DNA of 64,000 nucleotides from Bacteroidota bacterium. Lineage in GTDB: Bacteria > Bacteroidota > JABWAT01. The stretch is from contig JAKLJL010000012.1 of NCBI GenBank assembly GCA_023151185.1, forward strand, positions 34,228 to 98,227. The letters run 5' to 3'. The notes under the pieces are model-generated. The model was not told the DNA's origin. It saw only the letters and a program-made list of their open reading frames with translations, and made no database searches. The number at the start of each line of letters is the position of its first letter. Positions within the stretch are counted from its first letter, which is position 1. Of this stretch, positions 6,701 through 15,507 are shown piece by piece. The translations under genes were made by a program, and so were the position numbers.

Positions 6701-9640
6701 GTGCCATCAGTTGCCCCGGGTAGGGTTCCCGGTTTTTTCTTTCGTAATTGGCGGATGATGGTCTTTTTGCGGTTAAGCCTCCTCTGGTTTTTTTTTCTGA
6801 TTCTTCCCGGGTTGTCTCAGGCCCAATATTCCTTTGGCCGGAACAAGGTCCAGTATTCCGGATTTACCTGGCAAGTCCTGAAAACGTCGCATTTTGATAT
6901 TTATTACGACGGGAAAATGCAGGAACTGGCCGAACTCGGTGCCGGGTATGCCGAGGAAGCTTACGACCGGCTGAAAATCCGGTTTGGTCTGACCCTTTCC
7001 CGACGGATTCCTCTGATTTTCTACAGTACTCCCTCCCGGTTCGAAGAAACCAATGTCCTTAACGGATTGATTCCGCCGGGCGTTGGTGGCTTTTTTGAAT
7101 TCTTAAAAGGCCGGGTGGTGATCCCTTCAGACGGAAATATGTTCCGGTTCAGGCATGTCATCCGGCATGAACTCGTCCATGTTTTTACCCACGCCCGGTT
7201 TTCAGAAATCCAGAAAACCTATAAAATCAAACCCGAAAACTTTTTTCCGCTCTGGTTTACCGAGGGAATCGCTGAACACTGGAGTGGCGACCCTCCGGAC
7301 GTTCAGGCCGATATGGTCATCCGGGATGCTGTTTTCACCGGGCAGGTTGTTCCCGTTTCACAATTTTACCGGATCAATGGATCTTATCTGATGTACAAAC
7401 TGGGAGAAAACCTTCTGGGTTACATCAGCCGGACTTATGGGGATGAGGCCATTGCACAATTGTTCGACAATGTCTGGCGCACAACCGATTTCGAGGAAAA
7501 CCTCCATATGACTATCGGGAAAACTTACGCCGATCTGGACCGGGACTGGATTTACGATTTAAAAAAGCAGTACCTGCCTCAGTTGAAGGACCATGACTTT
7601 CCGTCTGCCGTCAGCCAGCCGGTTCAATCGAAGGGATTTAATCACCACCCCGTATTTTGGCGGGATCCTGAAAGCGGTATTCTGTGGTGCTATTTCATCG
7701 GGAATCATCAGGGATACACGTCACTTTACCGCTCCCGTCCAGACCTGCAGGAGGATGGAACTGAACCGGAGGCCGTCCTGGTTCTTTCCGCCGAAGACAA
7801 ACCGGGATGGGAGGTCATCCGGGCACTTGAAGCCGGACTGGATATTTCTGCCGGCGGGAAACTGGCGGTTGCCGCCAGGAGTGGGGAATCGGATGTTATT
7901 CATGTGCTGGACGCAGTGACTCTGAAAGAACTTGCTGCCATCCGCCCGGGAAAAATTCAGGAAACCGGAAGTCTGAACTGGGACCGGGCCGGGACCCGGC
8001 TGGTATTTTCAGGACTTGATCAGGACGGGAAAAGTGACCTGTTTCTGCTGGATACCCGGACACTGGCCGTCCGCCGGCTGACGGCAGATTTTTACGATGA
8101 CCAGACACCGGTTTTTCTTCCCGGCGATTCCCTGATCGCTTTTTCCTCTGACCGGATACCGGACGGGATCAATGGCAGTTCCGGACTTTTTGCCCTGTCG
8201 CTGAAAACCGGCCGGTTGTGCCAGCTTTCCCGCCCGGTTAAGGCGTCCGAAATGGTCAGTTCGGTTGACAGTGCCGGAAAGTGGCTTTACTGCACGTCTT
8301 CCCTGGGCGGAACCCGGAATGCAGTCCGGCTGCCGGTGGATCAGATTGTGGCCCGGTTTCAAAATCCTGCTTCCGTGCTGACAGCAGAAAAACTGACCCG
8401 GGTGACCACACCGGTCTTTTATCCGTCAGAAAGAAACGGACTTTTATTTTTTTCTGCTTTTGAAGACTTTTCCTTCCGGATCCGGTCTGTTCCCCTCTCC
8501 GGTCTGCCGGAACCTGAAAAAATTCAGCTTCTGCCCGCAGAGTATGCACCCTTTGCTCTTTCTGCCCCCGCCGGATTTGAAAAAAAGCAGGAACCCCTGA
8601 AATACGAAAAGGAGTACACCCTTGATTTCGCACAGGGGGTTGTGGCCACTGAGCCTCTTCTGGGGACCATTGGCGGAGTTTCCCTTGCCTACGGTGAAAT
8701 GCTGGGCGACGATCAGTTTTTCCTGACGGTGTACAATACAGCAGAAACACCGTCTGAACTGCTTCAGAACCTGAATTTTTCGGTTTCCAGATTGGTCAGG
8801 GGAAACCGGGTGAACCATGCTTACGGCCTGTATCATTTCAGAGGCCGCCGGTACGACTACTCAGATCCGGACGTGTTTTTCAATGAACGTCTGATCGGCG
8901 GATTTTTCACCCTGCTGTATCCTCTATCCCGGTTCGACCGGTTCGAAACCTCTTCGTCCCTGGCCTGGTCAGAAAAAAAATCGCTTGGGTATCCCGGGTT
9001 GTACGGCGGCGACGTTTATCTGAAATCGGGCGGAACCGAACGGAATGCTTTCCTGATTTCAAATTCAGTTTCCTACGTTTTTGACAACACGCTGTGGGCT
9101 TATACCGGCCCGCTTGACGGAAGGCGGTATAGTTTTTCCCTGGGGTACACCACTGATTTCAGGTACCATCAGGTGAGTTATTATACAGTAATGGCCGATT
9201 ACCGCCAGTATTTCCGGCTGACTGATAGATCGGCCTGGGCCTTCAGGGTTCAAACCCGGATGAATGAAGGTGCCGAAGCACGCCGGTTTTACATGATCGG
9301 CGCCTGGGACATCCGTGGATACGGCAATTTTAATCTCAGGGGAAATAAACTCTGGATGATGAATCAGGAAATCCGGTTCCCGGTTCTGGATAATTTAGGA
9401 ATCTGGTTTCCCAGGGCACGGATCAATCTGCCGATGGTTCGGGGGGCAGCCTTTTTTGATATGGGGAACGCCTGGGATGGCAACTACCCCGGACATCTTG
9501 GGAGTTTCGGTGCCGGAATCCGGTACAACTTTATGGGAGCTCTGGTCCTTCGGTACGATGTCGGAAGAACCTGGACGGGATCACCTGACCGTTTTTCGGA
9601 CACCTCCTTTCACCGGTTTTTCTTTGGGTGGGATTTCTGA
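6701..9640 (+). CDS. Exported peptidase-MA-like metalloprotease with beta-propeller and C-terminal barrel
   Basis: 979 aa from GTG 6701; ATG 6755 (codon 19) is an alternative that still keeps the signal peptide FLRLSLLWFFFLILPGLSQA. After secretion a peptidase-MA-type domain carries the zinc motif H156-E157-L-V-H160 and a downstream Glu188 in LWFTEGIAEHW. The middle (~290-650) has TolB/PD40-like propeller strands (SGILWCYF, LVFSGLDQDGKSDLFLLD, LIAFSSDR). The last ~300 residues resemble an Omp85-type beta-barrel (FYMIGAWDIRGYGNFNLRG, GAAFFDMGNAWDG, GAGIRYNF) ending in Phe. This suggests an outer-membrane-anchored surface protease. Its TGA overlaps the ATG of the next lipoprotein gene. Substrate unknown. 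Confidence 0.75.
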   Translation: MPSVAPGRVPGFFFRNWRMMVFLRLSLLWFFFLILPGLSQAQYSFGRNKVQYSGFTWQVLKTSHFDIYYDGKMQELAELGAGYAEEAYDRLKIRFGLTLSRRIPLIFYSTPSRFEETNVLNGLIPPGVGGFFEFLKGRVVIPSDGNMFRFRHVIRHELVHVFTHARFSEIQKTYKIKPENFFPLWFTEGIAEHWSGDPPDVQADMVIRDAVFTGQVVPVSQFYRINGSYLMYKLGENLLGYISRTYGDEAIAQLFDNVWRTTDFEENLHMTIGKTYADLDRDWIYDLKKQYLPQLKDHDFPSAVSQPVQSKGFNHHPVFWRDPESGILWCYFIGNHQGYTSLYRSRPDLQEDGTEPEAVLVLSAEDKPGWEVIRALEAGLDISAGGKLAVAARSGESDVIHVLDAVTLKELAAIRPGKIQETGSLNWDRAGTRLVFSGLDQDGKSDLFLLDTRTLAVRRLTADFYDDQTPVFLPGDSLIAFSSDRIPDGINGSSGLFALSLKTGRLCQLSRPVKASEMVSSVDSAGKWLYCTSSLGGTRNAVRLPVDQIVARFQNPASVLTAEKLTRVTTPVFYPSERNGLLFFSAFEDFSFRIRSVPLSGLPEPEKIQLLPAEYAPFALSAPAGFEKKQEPLKYEKEYTLDFAQGVVATEPLLGTIGGVSLAYGEMLGDDQFFLTVYNTAETPSELLQNLNFSVSRLVRGNRVNHAYGLYHFRGRRYDYSDPDVFFNERLIGGFFTLLYPLSRFDRFETSSSLAWSEKKSLGYPGLYGGDVYLKSGGTERNAFLISNSVSYVFDNTLWAYTGPLDGRRYSFSLGYTTDFRYHQVSYYTVMADYRQYFRLTDRSAWAFRVQTRMNEGAEARRFYMIGAWDIRGYGNFNLRGNKLWMMNQEIRFPVLDNLGIWFPRARINLPMVRGAAFFDMGNAWDGNYPGHLGSFGAGIRYNFMGALVLRYDVGRTWTGSPDRFSDTSFHRFFFGWDF

Positions 9641-10752
9641 TGCTGAAAGGTGCCAAATTCATCCTGATCATTTTTCTGGCCGGATGCGGTTCGGTTCAGA
9701 TTCCCGGGCCAGGTCCTGTCCGGCCGGTGGTTTCACCCGATTCCGGTCCGGTTTTCTCATTCTCACCGGCGGGTCCGGAATTTTCCTCCGAAAAATCCCT
9801 GGATCTGGGTGCTGCCGGTTTTTCTTCCGGGGCCGGTGTTTCCTCCGGAAAATTTCTCTTCGGAACCCGCCAGGGAAAACTCTGGGGTGTGGATCTGACT
9901 ACGTTTAACCACGGCGAATTTGATGCCGGTAAAGGGAATCCCGGTGTTCTGCTGATCACCGGAATCACCGCCCTGACGGCTGCAGGAACCGGAAAAAAAG
10001 GGCAGCTTTCTGCTGTAAATCTCCTGACCGGAAAGGTGCTCTGGACGCTGCCGGGTGAACCCTGGCTGTCGCCGGTAGTTTCGGGAGATACAGTCGTGAT
10101 ACCCTGGTATACCGGCCGGGTCGATCTGGTGTCGCTTTCAGACGGGAAAAAACTGAAATCTCTGGCCCTGGTTTCACCTGCAAAACTCCATGACCGGCTG
10201 CTCCCGGAAGGACGGTTTCTCTCAGCAGTGGATCAGAGAGGCGTTATCCGTAAACTGAATGCGGTTACCGGGCAGGAAGTGTTCCGCCTGGAAACTCAGG
10301 CAATTCCTGTCGGGCCGGTCAGAAAATGGCGGAATGAACCGGTATGGTGTACGGCAGATTCAGCCGTCATCCGGGTTAAGGAAGATGGGTCTGCTTTCCG
10401 GAAATTCAGACTGCCCGGTGTTTCTCTCTCGGGTCTGACTCTCGATCAGGATGCCGGTTTTACCATTACAACCTCGGGCAATCTGCTTCAGGTAGATCTT
10501 TCATCGGGTCATGTTAACTCACTGGCCCGGCTTCCTGAGGGCAGCTTTCAGCCGGTTACCGTAACGCCTGAGTACCTGATCTGTGCCGGTTCTGACGGAC
10601 TTGAATACTGGGTTGACCGGATATCCGGAGTTGTTTCACAGGTAGATTCCGGCAGAAAAAAATTCCAGTCCCCGGTTCTGTTTCTGTCTGCAGGCAACCG
10701 GGTTTATTTTGCTGACCGGGAGTTCATTCTCAGGGAAGGAGCTGAAAAATGA
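9640..10752 (+). CDS. PQQ-like beta-propeller lipoprotein
   Basis: 370 aa from ATG 9640, which overlaps the stop of the preceding gene (TGATG). An in-frame GTG lies at 9628 but the ATG gives a clean lipoprotein signal, MLKGAKFILIIFLAGCGS, with lipobox LAGC. The mature part has repeated propeller strands such as GKVLWTLPGEPWLSPVVSGD and VDLVSLSDGKKL, as in PQQ-binding-like proteins and BamB. It may be a periplasmic scaffold for the barrel protein encoded just upstream. BamB identity is not claimed. It overlaps the next gene by 4 bases (ATGA). Confidence 0.75.
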   Translation: MLKGAKFILIIFLAGCGSVQIPGPGPVRPVVSPDSGPVFSFSPAGPEFSSEKSLDLGAAGFSSGAGVSSGKFLFGTRQGKLWGVDLTTFNHGEFDAGKGNPGVLLITGITALTAAGTGKKGQLSAVNLLTGKVLWTLPGEPWLSPVVSGDTVVIPWYTGRVDLVSLSDGKKLKSLALVSPAKLHDRLLPEGRFLSAVDQRGVIRKLNAVTGQEVFRLETQAIPVGPVRKWRNEPVWCTADSAVIRVKEDGSAFRKFRLPGVSLSGLTLDQDAGFTITTSGNLLQVDLSSGHVNSLARLPEGSFQPVTVTPEYLICAGSDGLEYWVDRISGVVSQVDSGRKKFQSPVLFLSAGNRVYFADREFILREGAEK

Positions 10753-11126
10753 CGGCCGTTTTAGTGGCTTTTCTGGTTCTGGGCGCGCAAAGTGATTCTC
10801 TCTCTGCCGGTGAGCCTGTTTACGCACCTGTCCCGTCTGACTCCGTTTTTATGGCAACGGATGAGGCTGGAAGAAACCGGTTTTTTACTGCCGGAACGGC
10901 ACGTCCGGTGCTGGCATTGTCCGGATTTTTGGTTACCGGTACAGCCTCGGTTCTTCTGACCCGTGAGGCTGACAGCCGGTATAACGCCTATTCCCGGACG
11001 CTGAACCGGAAGGACTATACCCAAACCCGCAAGTTAGACCGAGCTGCCGGAGCTTTCCTGATTGCTTCAGAACTGTTTCTCGGGTGGCTGGTCTGGGAGT
11101 TATTTTCACCGCCGCAGGAACCCTGA
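10749..11126 (+). CDS. Small membrane protein of unknown function
   Basis: 125 aa, not recognised. An N-terminal hydrophobic stretch (TAVLVAFLVLGAQS) looks like a signal peptide. Two further hydrophobic segments (about 54-69 and 97-117) flank a charged, Tyr/Arg-rich loop (DSRYNAYSRTLNRKDYTQTRKLD). Its ATG overlaps the TGA of the propeller lipoprotein (ATGA), so it is probably made together with the surface protease and lipoprotein. It ends the operon; a new promoter follows. Confidence 0.7.
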   Translation: MTAVLVAFLVLGAQSDSLSAGEPVYAPVPSDSVFMATDEAGRNRFFTAGTARPVLALSGFLVTGTASVLLTREADSRYNAYSRTLNRKDYTQTRKLDRAAGAFLIASELFLGWLVWELFSPPQEP

Positions 11127-11168
11127 TTTGTGCCCGGATAAGTTCTGTAAACTGGTTTTCAGGGTTTG

Positions 11169-11197
11169 TTGATTCTGTCATCATCAAATAGTATATT
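11169..11197 (+). promoter_or_regulatory. Probable sigma70-type promoter of the CRP/FNR-family gene
   Basis: TTGATT (11169-11174), a 17-bp spacer and TATATT (11192-11197) stand 30 bp upstream of the ATG at 11227. This begins a new transcription unit after the surface cluster. Confidence 0.5.
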
Positions 11198-11226
11198 ACT
11201 GGACACCACTTTTTAGGCAAGAGGAA

Positions 11227-11910
11227 TTGATGATAACAGTTGATCAACTCCGCAATTTTTCCCTCTTTTCTGACCTCAAGGATGAGGACCTGAAGTACAT
11301 TCTTAACTTGATGACCATCAAGCAGTTCAAGAAAGACAGTGTGCTCGTGATTGAGGAAGAAGAGGCAACCGTTGTCTTCTTTATCATCAACGGCAAGGTC
11401 AAAATTTCAAGACTCAGCGAAGACGGACGTGAAGTCATTCTTTCTATTCTTGGTGATTTTGATTTCTTTGGTGAAATGGCAGTTATTGACGGATTTGCAC
11501 GTTCAGCCAATGCCGTCTGCATTAACGATACCGAACTGATGGTGATCGATGCCCGTGATTTCATGGACATCCTTTACAAATATCCTGACGTTCCCATTGC
11601 CCTGCTCAGAGAGCTGGCCGTCCGCCTCAGAAAATCGGACAGCCAGATAAAATCACTGTCCCTCGGTGATGCGACCGGCCGGGTCGGCAATACCCTGCTC
11701 CGTCTGGCCGATGATATCGGGATTATGGTTCAGGGCCGGGTTGAGCTTCAGAACGTCCCGCTTCAGCAGGATCTTGCCAATATGGCCGGAACTTCACGGG
11801 AAACCATTTCCAGAGTCCTGCACATGTTTATTGAAGAAGGCCTGGTCGCCCGTGACGGGAATAAAATCTACATCCTCGATTATAATAAGTTCAGAGAGCT
11901 TTTCGGTTAA
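11227..11910 (+). CDS. CRP/FNR-family transcriptional regulator
   Basis: 227 aa. Residues ~8-120 form the cyclic-nucleotide-binding fold, with FDFFGEMAVIDGFARSANAV at the phosphate-binding cassette (Glu and Arg of GE...RSA kept). A long dimer helix follows, then a winged helix-turn-helix around 170-200 (LQQDLANMAGTSRETISRVLHMFIEEGLV). The N-terminus has no Cys cluster, so it is CRP-like rather than an FNR oxygen sensor; the effector is unknown. RBS is AAGAGGAA before the ATG. The TAA and the next ATG overlap (TAATG). Confidence 0.9.
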   Translation: MMITVDQLRNFSLFSDLKDEDLKYILNLMTIKQFKKDSVLVIEEEEATVVFFIINGKVKISRLSEDGREVILSILGDFDFFGEMAVIDGFARSANAVCINDTELMVIDARDFMDILYKYPDVPIALLRELAVRLRKSDSQIKSLSLGDATGRVGNTLLRLADDIGIMVQGRVELQNVPLQQDLANMAGTSRETISRVLHMFIEEGLVARDGNKIYILDYNKFRELFG

Positions 11911-12737
11911 TGATCAGAGGGAGTTTTCACAACCATACCCGCTTTTCGGATGGGAAATACTCCCCTGAACAGGTTCTGAAAAAGTACAAATCACGCCGGT
12001 TTACCCACCTGTCCATCACCGACCATGATAATGCCGGAAGTTATCCTGAAACGCTGGAACTGGCTTCTGCACTCGGCCTGACAGTTTTTCCCGGGCTTGA
12101 ATTCTCGACTCAGTTTCTTAATTTTTCAGAGTGCCATATCATCGGCCTCAATATCCGGTATGACCACCAGAGCCTCCGGGAATACGAAGACCAGATTCTG
12201 GGCGGAAGGCGGCGCCGGGCAGCCGAGATTCTGAACCGGATGAAAGACCTGAACGTTGAGCCAGAGGCAGATGTTGTCGCCGAACTTTACACAAATCCCA
12301 GTGTCGGCAGGCCCCACATTGCCCAGATCCTGATCCGGTACGGCGCAGTGAAATCCGTCCAGGAAGGCTTTCAGAAGTATTTAATGCCTGGAAAACCGCT
12401 GTATGTGAAAAAGGAACAGTGGGAAGCCTCGAGAGTCATCGGGTTCATTCACTCACTCGGCGGGAAATCCATCCTGGCCCATCCGACCGACCAGTATTCA
12501 GAAGACCAGGTCAGGGAACTGATCGGCTTCGGACTTGATGGTGTCGAGGTCATTCATCCCCTGAATAAACTTAAACACAGCAAAGCCTGGCGGTTATTTG
12601 CCCAGAAAAATAACCTGATTATTTCAGGCGGAGCAGATTATCACGGACTTGAGAAATCTGAAGACCGTCATCTGAACCGGTATTATCTCGAAGGGGATGA
12701 TATGGTCAGATTGATCCGGGCAGTAGAAAGAAACTGA
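11910..12737 (+). CDS. PHP-domain phosphoesterase (YciV/TrpH-like)
   Basis: 275 aa with the metal-binding PHP motifs: FHNHTRFSDG near the N-terminus, SITDHDN, a GLEFS segment, an inserted helical region ending GRPHIAQIL, SILAHP and a final GGADYHG. Members of this branch are nucleoside 3',5'-bisphosphate phosphatases or 5'-3' exonucleases (RNase AM/YciV) acting on short RNA in the cytosol. Which activity applies here is inference. It overlaps the regulator gene by one base; ribH follows after 25 bp. Confidence 0.85.
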   Translation: MIRGSFHNHTRFSDGKYSPEQVLKKYKSRRFTHLSITDHDNAGSYPETLELASALGLTVFPGLEFSTQFLNFSECHIIGLNIRYDHQSLREYEDQILGGRRRRAAEILNRMKDLNVEPEADVVAELYTNPSVGRPHIAQILIRYGAVKSVQEGFQKYLMPGKPLYVKKEQWEASRVIGFIHSLGGKSILAHPTDQYSEDQVRELIGFGLDGVEVIHPLNKLKHSKAWRLFAQKNNLIISGGADYHGLEKSEDRHLNRYYLEGDDMVRLIRAVERN

Positions 12738-12762
12738 ACACAGGCAGATCAGGAGATAAATT

Positions 12763-13248
12763 TTGGAAACACCAGGTGAAATCCGGCAGATTGAAGGTCA
12801 GTTTTCGGGTAAAGGGAAAAAATTTGCCATTGTAGTTGCCCGGTTTAATGAAGTACTTTGCGAAAGATTGCTGAAAGGAGCAGTTCAGGGATTCCTCAGG
12901 CACCAGACTGACCCGGCAGATATCGAAATTTTCCGGGTTCCCGGCGCCTTTGAAATACCCGCAACTGCCAAAAAAATAGCCCTGACTGCCCGGTTTGATG
13001 CTGTTGTCTGTCTTGGTGCGGTTGTCAGGGGAGATACGCCACATTTTGACTTTGTTGCCGGAGAATGTGCGTCCGGGCTTCGCCAGGCGGGAATGGAAAC
13101 CGGAATTCCGGTTATTTTTGGAGTCCTGACTACCGATACACTGGAACAGGCCTGGCAGCGGGCCGGGGTTGGCGGCGGAAACAAAGGGTATGATGCAGCT
13201 CTGACGGCAATGGAAATGGCATCGCTGTTCACCCAAATTGATCAATGA
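12763..13248 (+). CDS. ribH: 6,7-dimethyl-8-ribityllumazine synthase, TTG start
   Basis: 161 aa. It condenses ribulose-derived dihydroxybutanone phosphate with the ribitylamino-pyrimidine in the penultimate riboflavin step and forms icosahedral or pentameric assemblies. Motifs: VARFNEVLCERLLKGA, FRVPGAFEIPATAK, CLGAVVRGDTPHFDFVA (catalytic His) and FGVLTTDTLEQA. The start is TTG at 12763, with AGGAGA at 12751-12756 at proper spacing; the first in-frame ATG would remove the substrate-binding N-terminal strand. No other rib gene is nearby. Confidence 0.95.
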   Translation: METPGEIRQIEGQFSGKGKKFAIVVARFNEVLCERLLKGAVQGFLRHQTDPADIEIFRVPGAFEIPATAKKIALTARFDAVVCLGAVVRGDTPHFDFVAGECASGLRQAGMETGIPVIFGVLTTDTLEQAWQRAGVGGGNKGYDAALTAMEMASLFTQIDQ

Positions 13249-13254
13249 GTTTTC

Positions 13255-15507
13255 ATGAAATTTTTCTGGATCCCTCTTTTTACTCTGGCTCTTGCCGCAT
13301 CTGATGTGTATGCCCAGTTTCTGACCTGGGAAAGCCGGTACAGCCCGTATGCGGTAAATGACGCCGTACAGATGGACGGCGTCTGGTATGCCGGTACCAA
13401 ATCCGGGCTGGTCACCTTCCCCGCAACGAACCCCGAAAACCTGACCTTTCTTTCCAGGGAAACCGGACTTTCATCGGTGAATATCACGGCCGTCGCGGCA
13501 GATTCACTTTCAGGACGGATTATTCTGGGATACCAGAACGGCGACCTTCAGTTCTTTTCTCCTGCTGATGGATCATTTGTCACGCATGCAGATATCCGGA
13601 TCAGTCCGAATTACACCAATAAACAGATTAACTGCCTGATCCTTGCAGGAAATCGTCTCTGGATCGGGACTGAGTTTGGTGTTGTCGTTTTTAATCTGAA
13701 ATCCGGAAAATTTGAAACTGACTTTTCACGGGTCGCCGATCTGTCGGATATGAAGGTGAATGACATTCTCGTAACCGGGACGGATATTTATCTGGCCACC
13801 TCACAGGGTGTTTATGCCGCTCCGGTCTCGTCGGTGAACTTTAAAAACCCCGATAGCTGGGTTGCCGTTCAGGGGCTGCCCGAAAAAACAGCCACTTCTT
13901 TTTTTGAAGACGGAACCGGACTGTATATCGGTTTTTCTTCCGGATTTTACCGGATGACATCGGGTACAGCCGAAAACATTTCGTCGTGGATCGGAGAATC
14001 TGTTCTGGATGTTACAGCTCTTGCGGGTGATACACTGGCCGTCTTGTCATCACCCTCTGCATCCGTATTCAACCTCCGGAAAATATCCAAAGCCGGTTCC
14101 ACGTTTCAAAAAACCGGAATTCCTGCCGCCTCCCGTCTCTCAGGAACTGGAAGTTCCGCCTTTTGCCTGTCCCAAACGGACGGGTTTTTCAGAGTAACCG
14201 CCTCACAATGGCTTCCTCTGAAAGGAATGCCGTTTAATTCCATTGGAGGAATGGCGTTTGAGGGGGAAAACTATATCGCCGCCTCCGGAAATAGTTACGG
14301 TGGGTTTGTTGTAAGAAAGGACGGCCGGGAATTTTTCTATAACCGGAGAACGGTTCCTTCAATCGGAAGTACATCCGGGTTTTATGGCACCTTGTATTTG
14401 GAGGGTTCCCCAATGGTTTCGACCTGGGGAGGCGGTGTTATTCAGGTAACCGGTGACCAGTCGGTACAGATTTTTAACAATTTAAACTCAGGTCTTAAAG
14501 GCATACCAAACGACACCAATTTCGTTGTGGTTCCGGATATTGATCTTGATGCCAACGGTGATCTCTGGATGGTGAATTATTACTGCACCGATTTTAAAAC
14601 CCTGAAGGTAAAACGAAAAGGCAAGGCCTGGAACCGACTGGATGGATTTTCCTACCCGGAAAACCCTGGAAATATCTTCCGGAAACACTGGATTGATCCG
14701 CAGGGAAATCACTGGCTCGAAGTGTACGATTCACAGGGTTACCCAACGGTCGGGCTCCTGGTTTATTCAGAAAACGGAACTGCAGCCTCACAGGCTGACG
14801 ATAAATACAAACTCCTGTCAACCAAATCCGGTTCAGGCTCCCTGCCTTCTGCAGAAATCAACGACGTAGCCTTTGATGGGACCGGTGCTGCCTGGATTGC
14901 AACCCCTTCCGGGCTGTCTGTACTTTACAATGCCTATTATGTGCTCGATCAGACCGGTACGGTAAATGCCCAGCCGGTGTATGCCATTCAGAATCAGGCA
15001 GTCAGTTCGGTGGTGATTGATGTTTCGGGAAGGAAGTGGGTTGGACTCCCGGGTGGATTGGTCGTTCTCTCGGCTGAAGGCGACCAGGTTGAAGCACAGT
15101 TCACCACCCGGAATTCGGGATTAATGGCAGATCAGGTCAGGGGGTTGAAGTACAATCCTGCTTCCGGCGAAATTTTCGCCCTTACCGACTTTGGAATCAG
15201 TGTGTTCAGGTCTTCTTCAGTGGCGCCGGCATCCGATCCGGAAACGCCTGAGGTCTTTCCAAACCCCTTCCTGCCGGCAGAGCATGATCAGGTCTGGTTC
15301 CGCGGGCTGTCGAAAGAAAGTGATGTTCTTATCTTCTCGATGAACGGGCGCCTGATCAGAAAACTTTCGGGATTAACGAGTCAGGTCAGATCCTGGGATG
15401 GACTCGATGAAAACGGAAAGCCGGTCCCCACAGGAATTTACGTGTTTTCCTTCCGGGATTCCGGCAAGGGAAAGTCAACAACCGGGAAAGTGGCTGTTAT
15501 CCGATGA
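13255..15507 (+). CDS. T9SS-exported beta-propeller protein (PorZ-like?)
   Basis: 750 aa. A signal peptide (MKFFWIPLFTLALAASDVYAQ) is followed by ~630 residues of propeller repeats of the two-component-regulator propeller type (NDAVQMDGVWYAGTKSGLVTF, NDILVTGTDIYLATSQGVY, INDVAFDGTGAAWIATPSGLSVL). The last ~80 residues are a FlgD-Ig-like T9SS sorting domain: EVFPNPFLPAEHDQVWFRG, then SMNGRLIRKL and GIYVFSF. Architecture and length resemble PorZ, the propeller component of the T9SS attachment complex (~780 aa). An ordinary exported propeller protein is the alternative. It overlaps the next gene by 4 bases. Confidence 0.7.
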   Translation: MKFFWIPLFTLALAASDVYAQFLTWESRYSPYAVNDAVQMDGVWYAGTKSGLVTFPATNPENLTFLSRETGLSSVNITAVAADSLSGRIILGYQNGDLQFFSPADGSFVTHADIRISPNYTNKQINCLILAGNRLWIGTEFGVVVFNLKSGKFETDFSRVADLSDMKVNDILVTGTDIYLATSQGVYAAPVSSVNFKNPDSWVAVQGLPEKTATSFFEDGTGLYIGFSSGFYRMTSGTAENISSWIGESVLDVTALAGDTLAVLSSPSASVFNLRKISKAGSTFQKTGIPAASRLSGTGSSAFCLSQTDGFFRVTASQWLPLKGMPFNSIGGMAFEGENYIAASGNSYGGFVVRKDGREFFYNRRTVPSIGSTSGFYGTLYLEGSPMVSTWGGGVIQVTGDQSVQIFNNLNSGLKGIPNDTNFVVVPDIDLDANGDLWMVNYYCTDFKTLKVKRKGKAWNRLDGFSYPENPGNIFRKHWIDPQGNHWLEVYDSQGYPTVGLLVYSENGTAASQADDKYKLLSTKSGSGSLPSAEINDVAFDGTGAAWIATPSGLSVLYNAYYVLDQTGTVNAQPVYAIQNQAVSSVVIDVSGRKWVGLPGGLVVLSAEGDQVEAQFTTRNSGLMADQVRGLKYNPASGEIFALTDFGISVFRSSSVAPASDPETPEVFPNPFLPAEHDQVWFRGLSKESDVLIFSMNGRLIRKLSGLTSQVRSWDGLDENGKPVPTGIYVFSFRDSGKGKSTTGKVAVIR

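Noticed and set aside
12738..12762. Riboswitch before ribH
   Set aside because: Only 25 bp separate ribH from the PHP gene, far too short for an FMN riboswitch; just a ribosome site is present.
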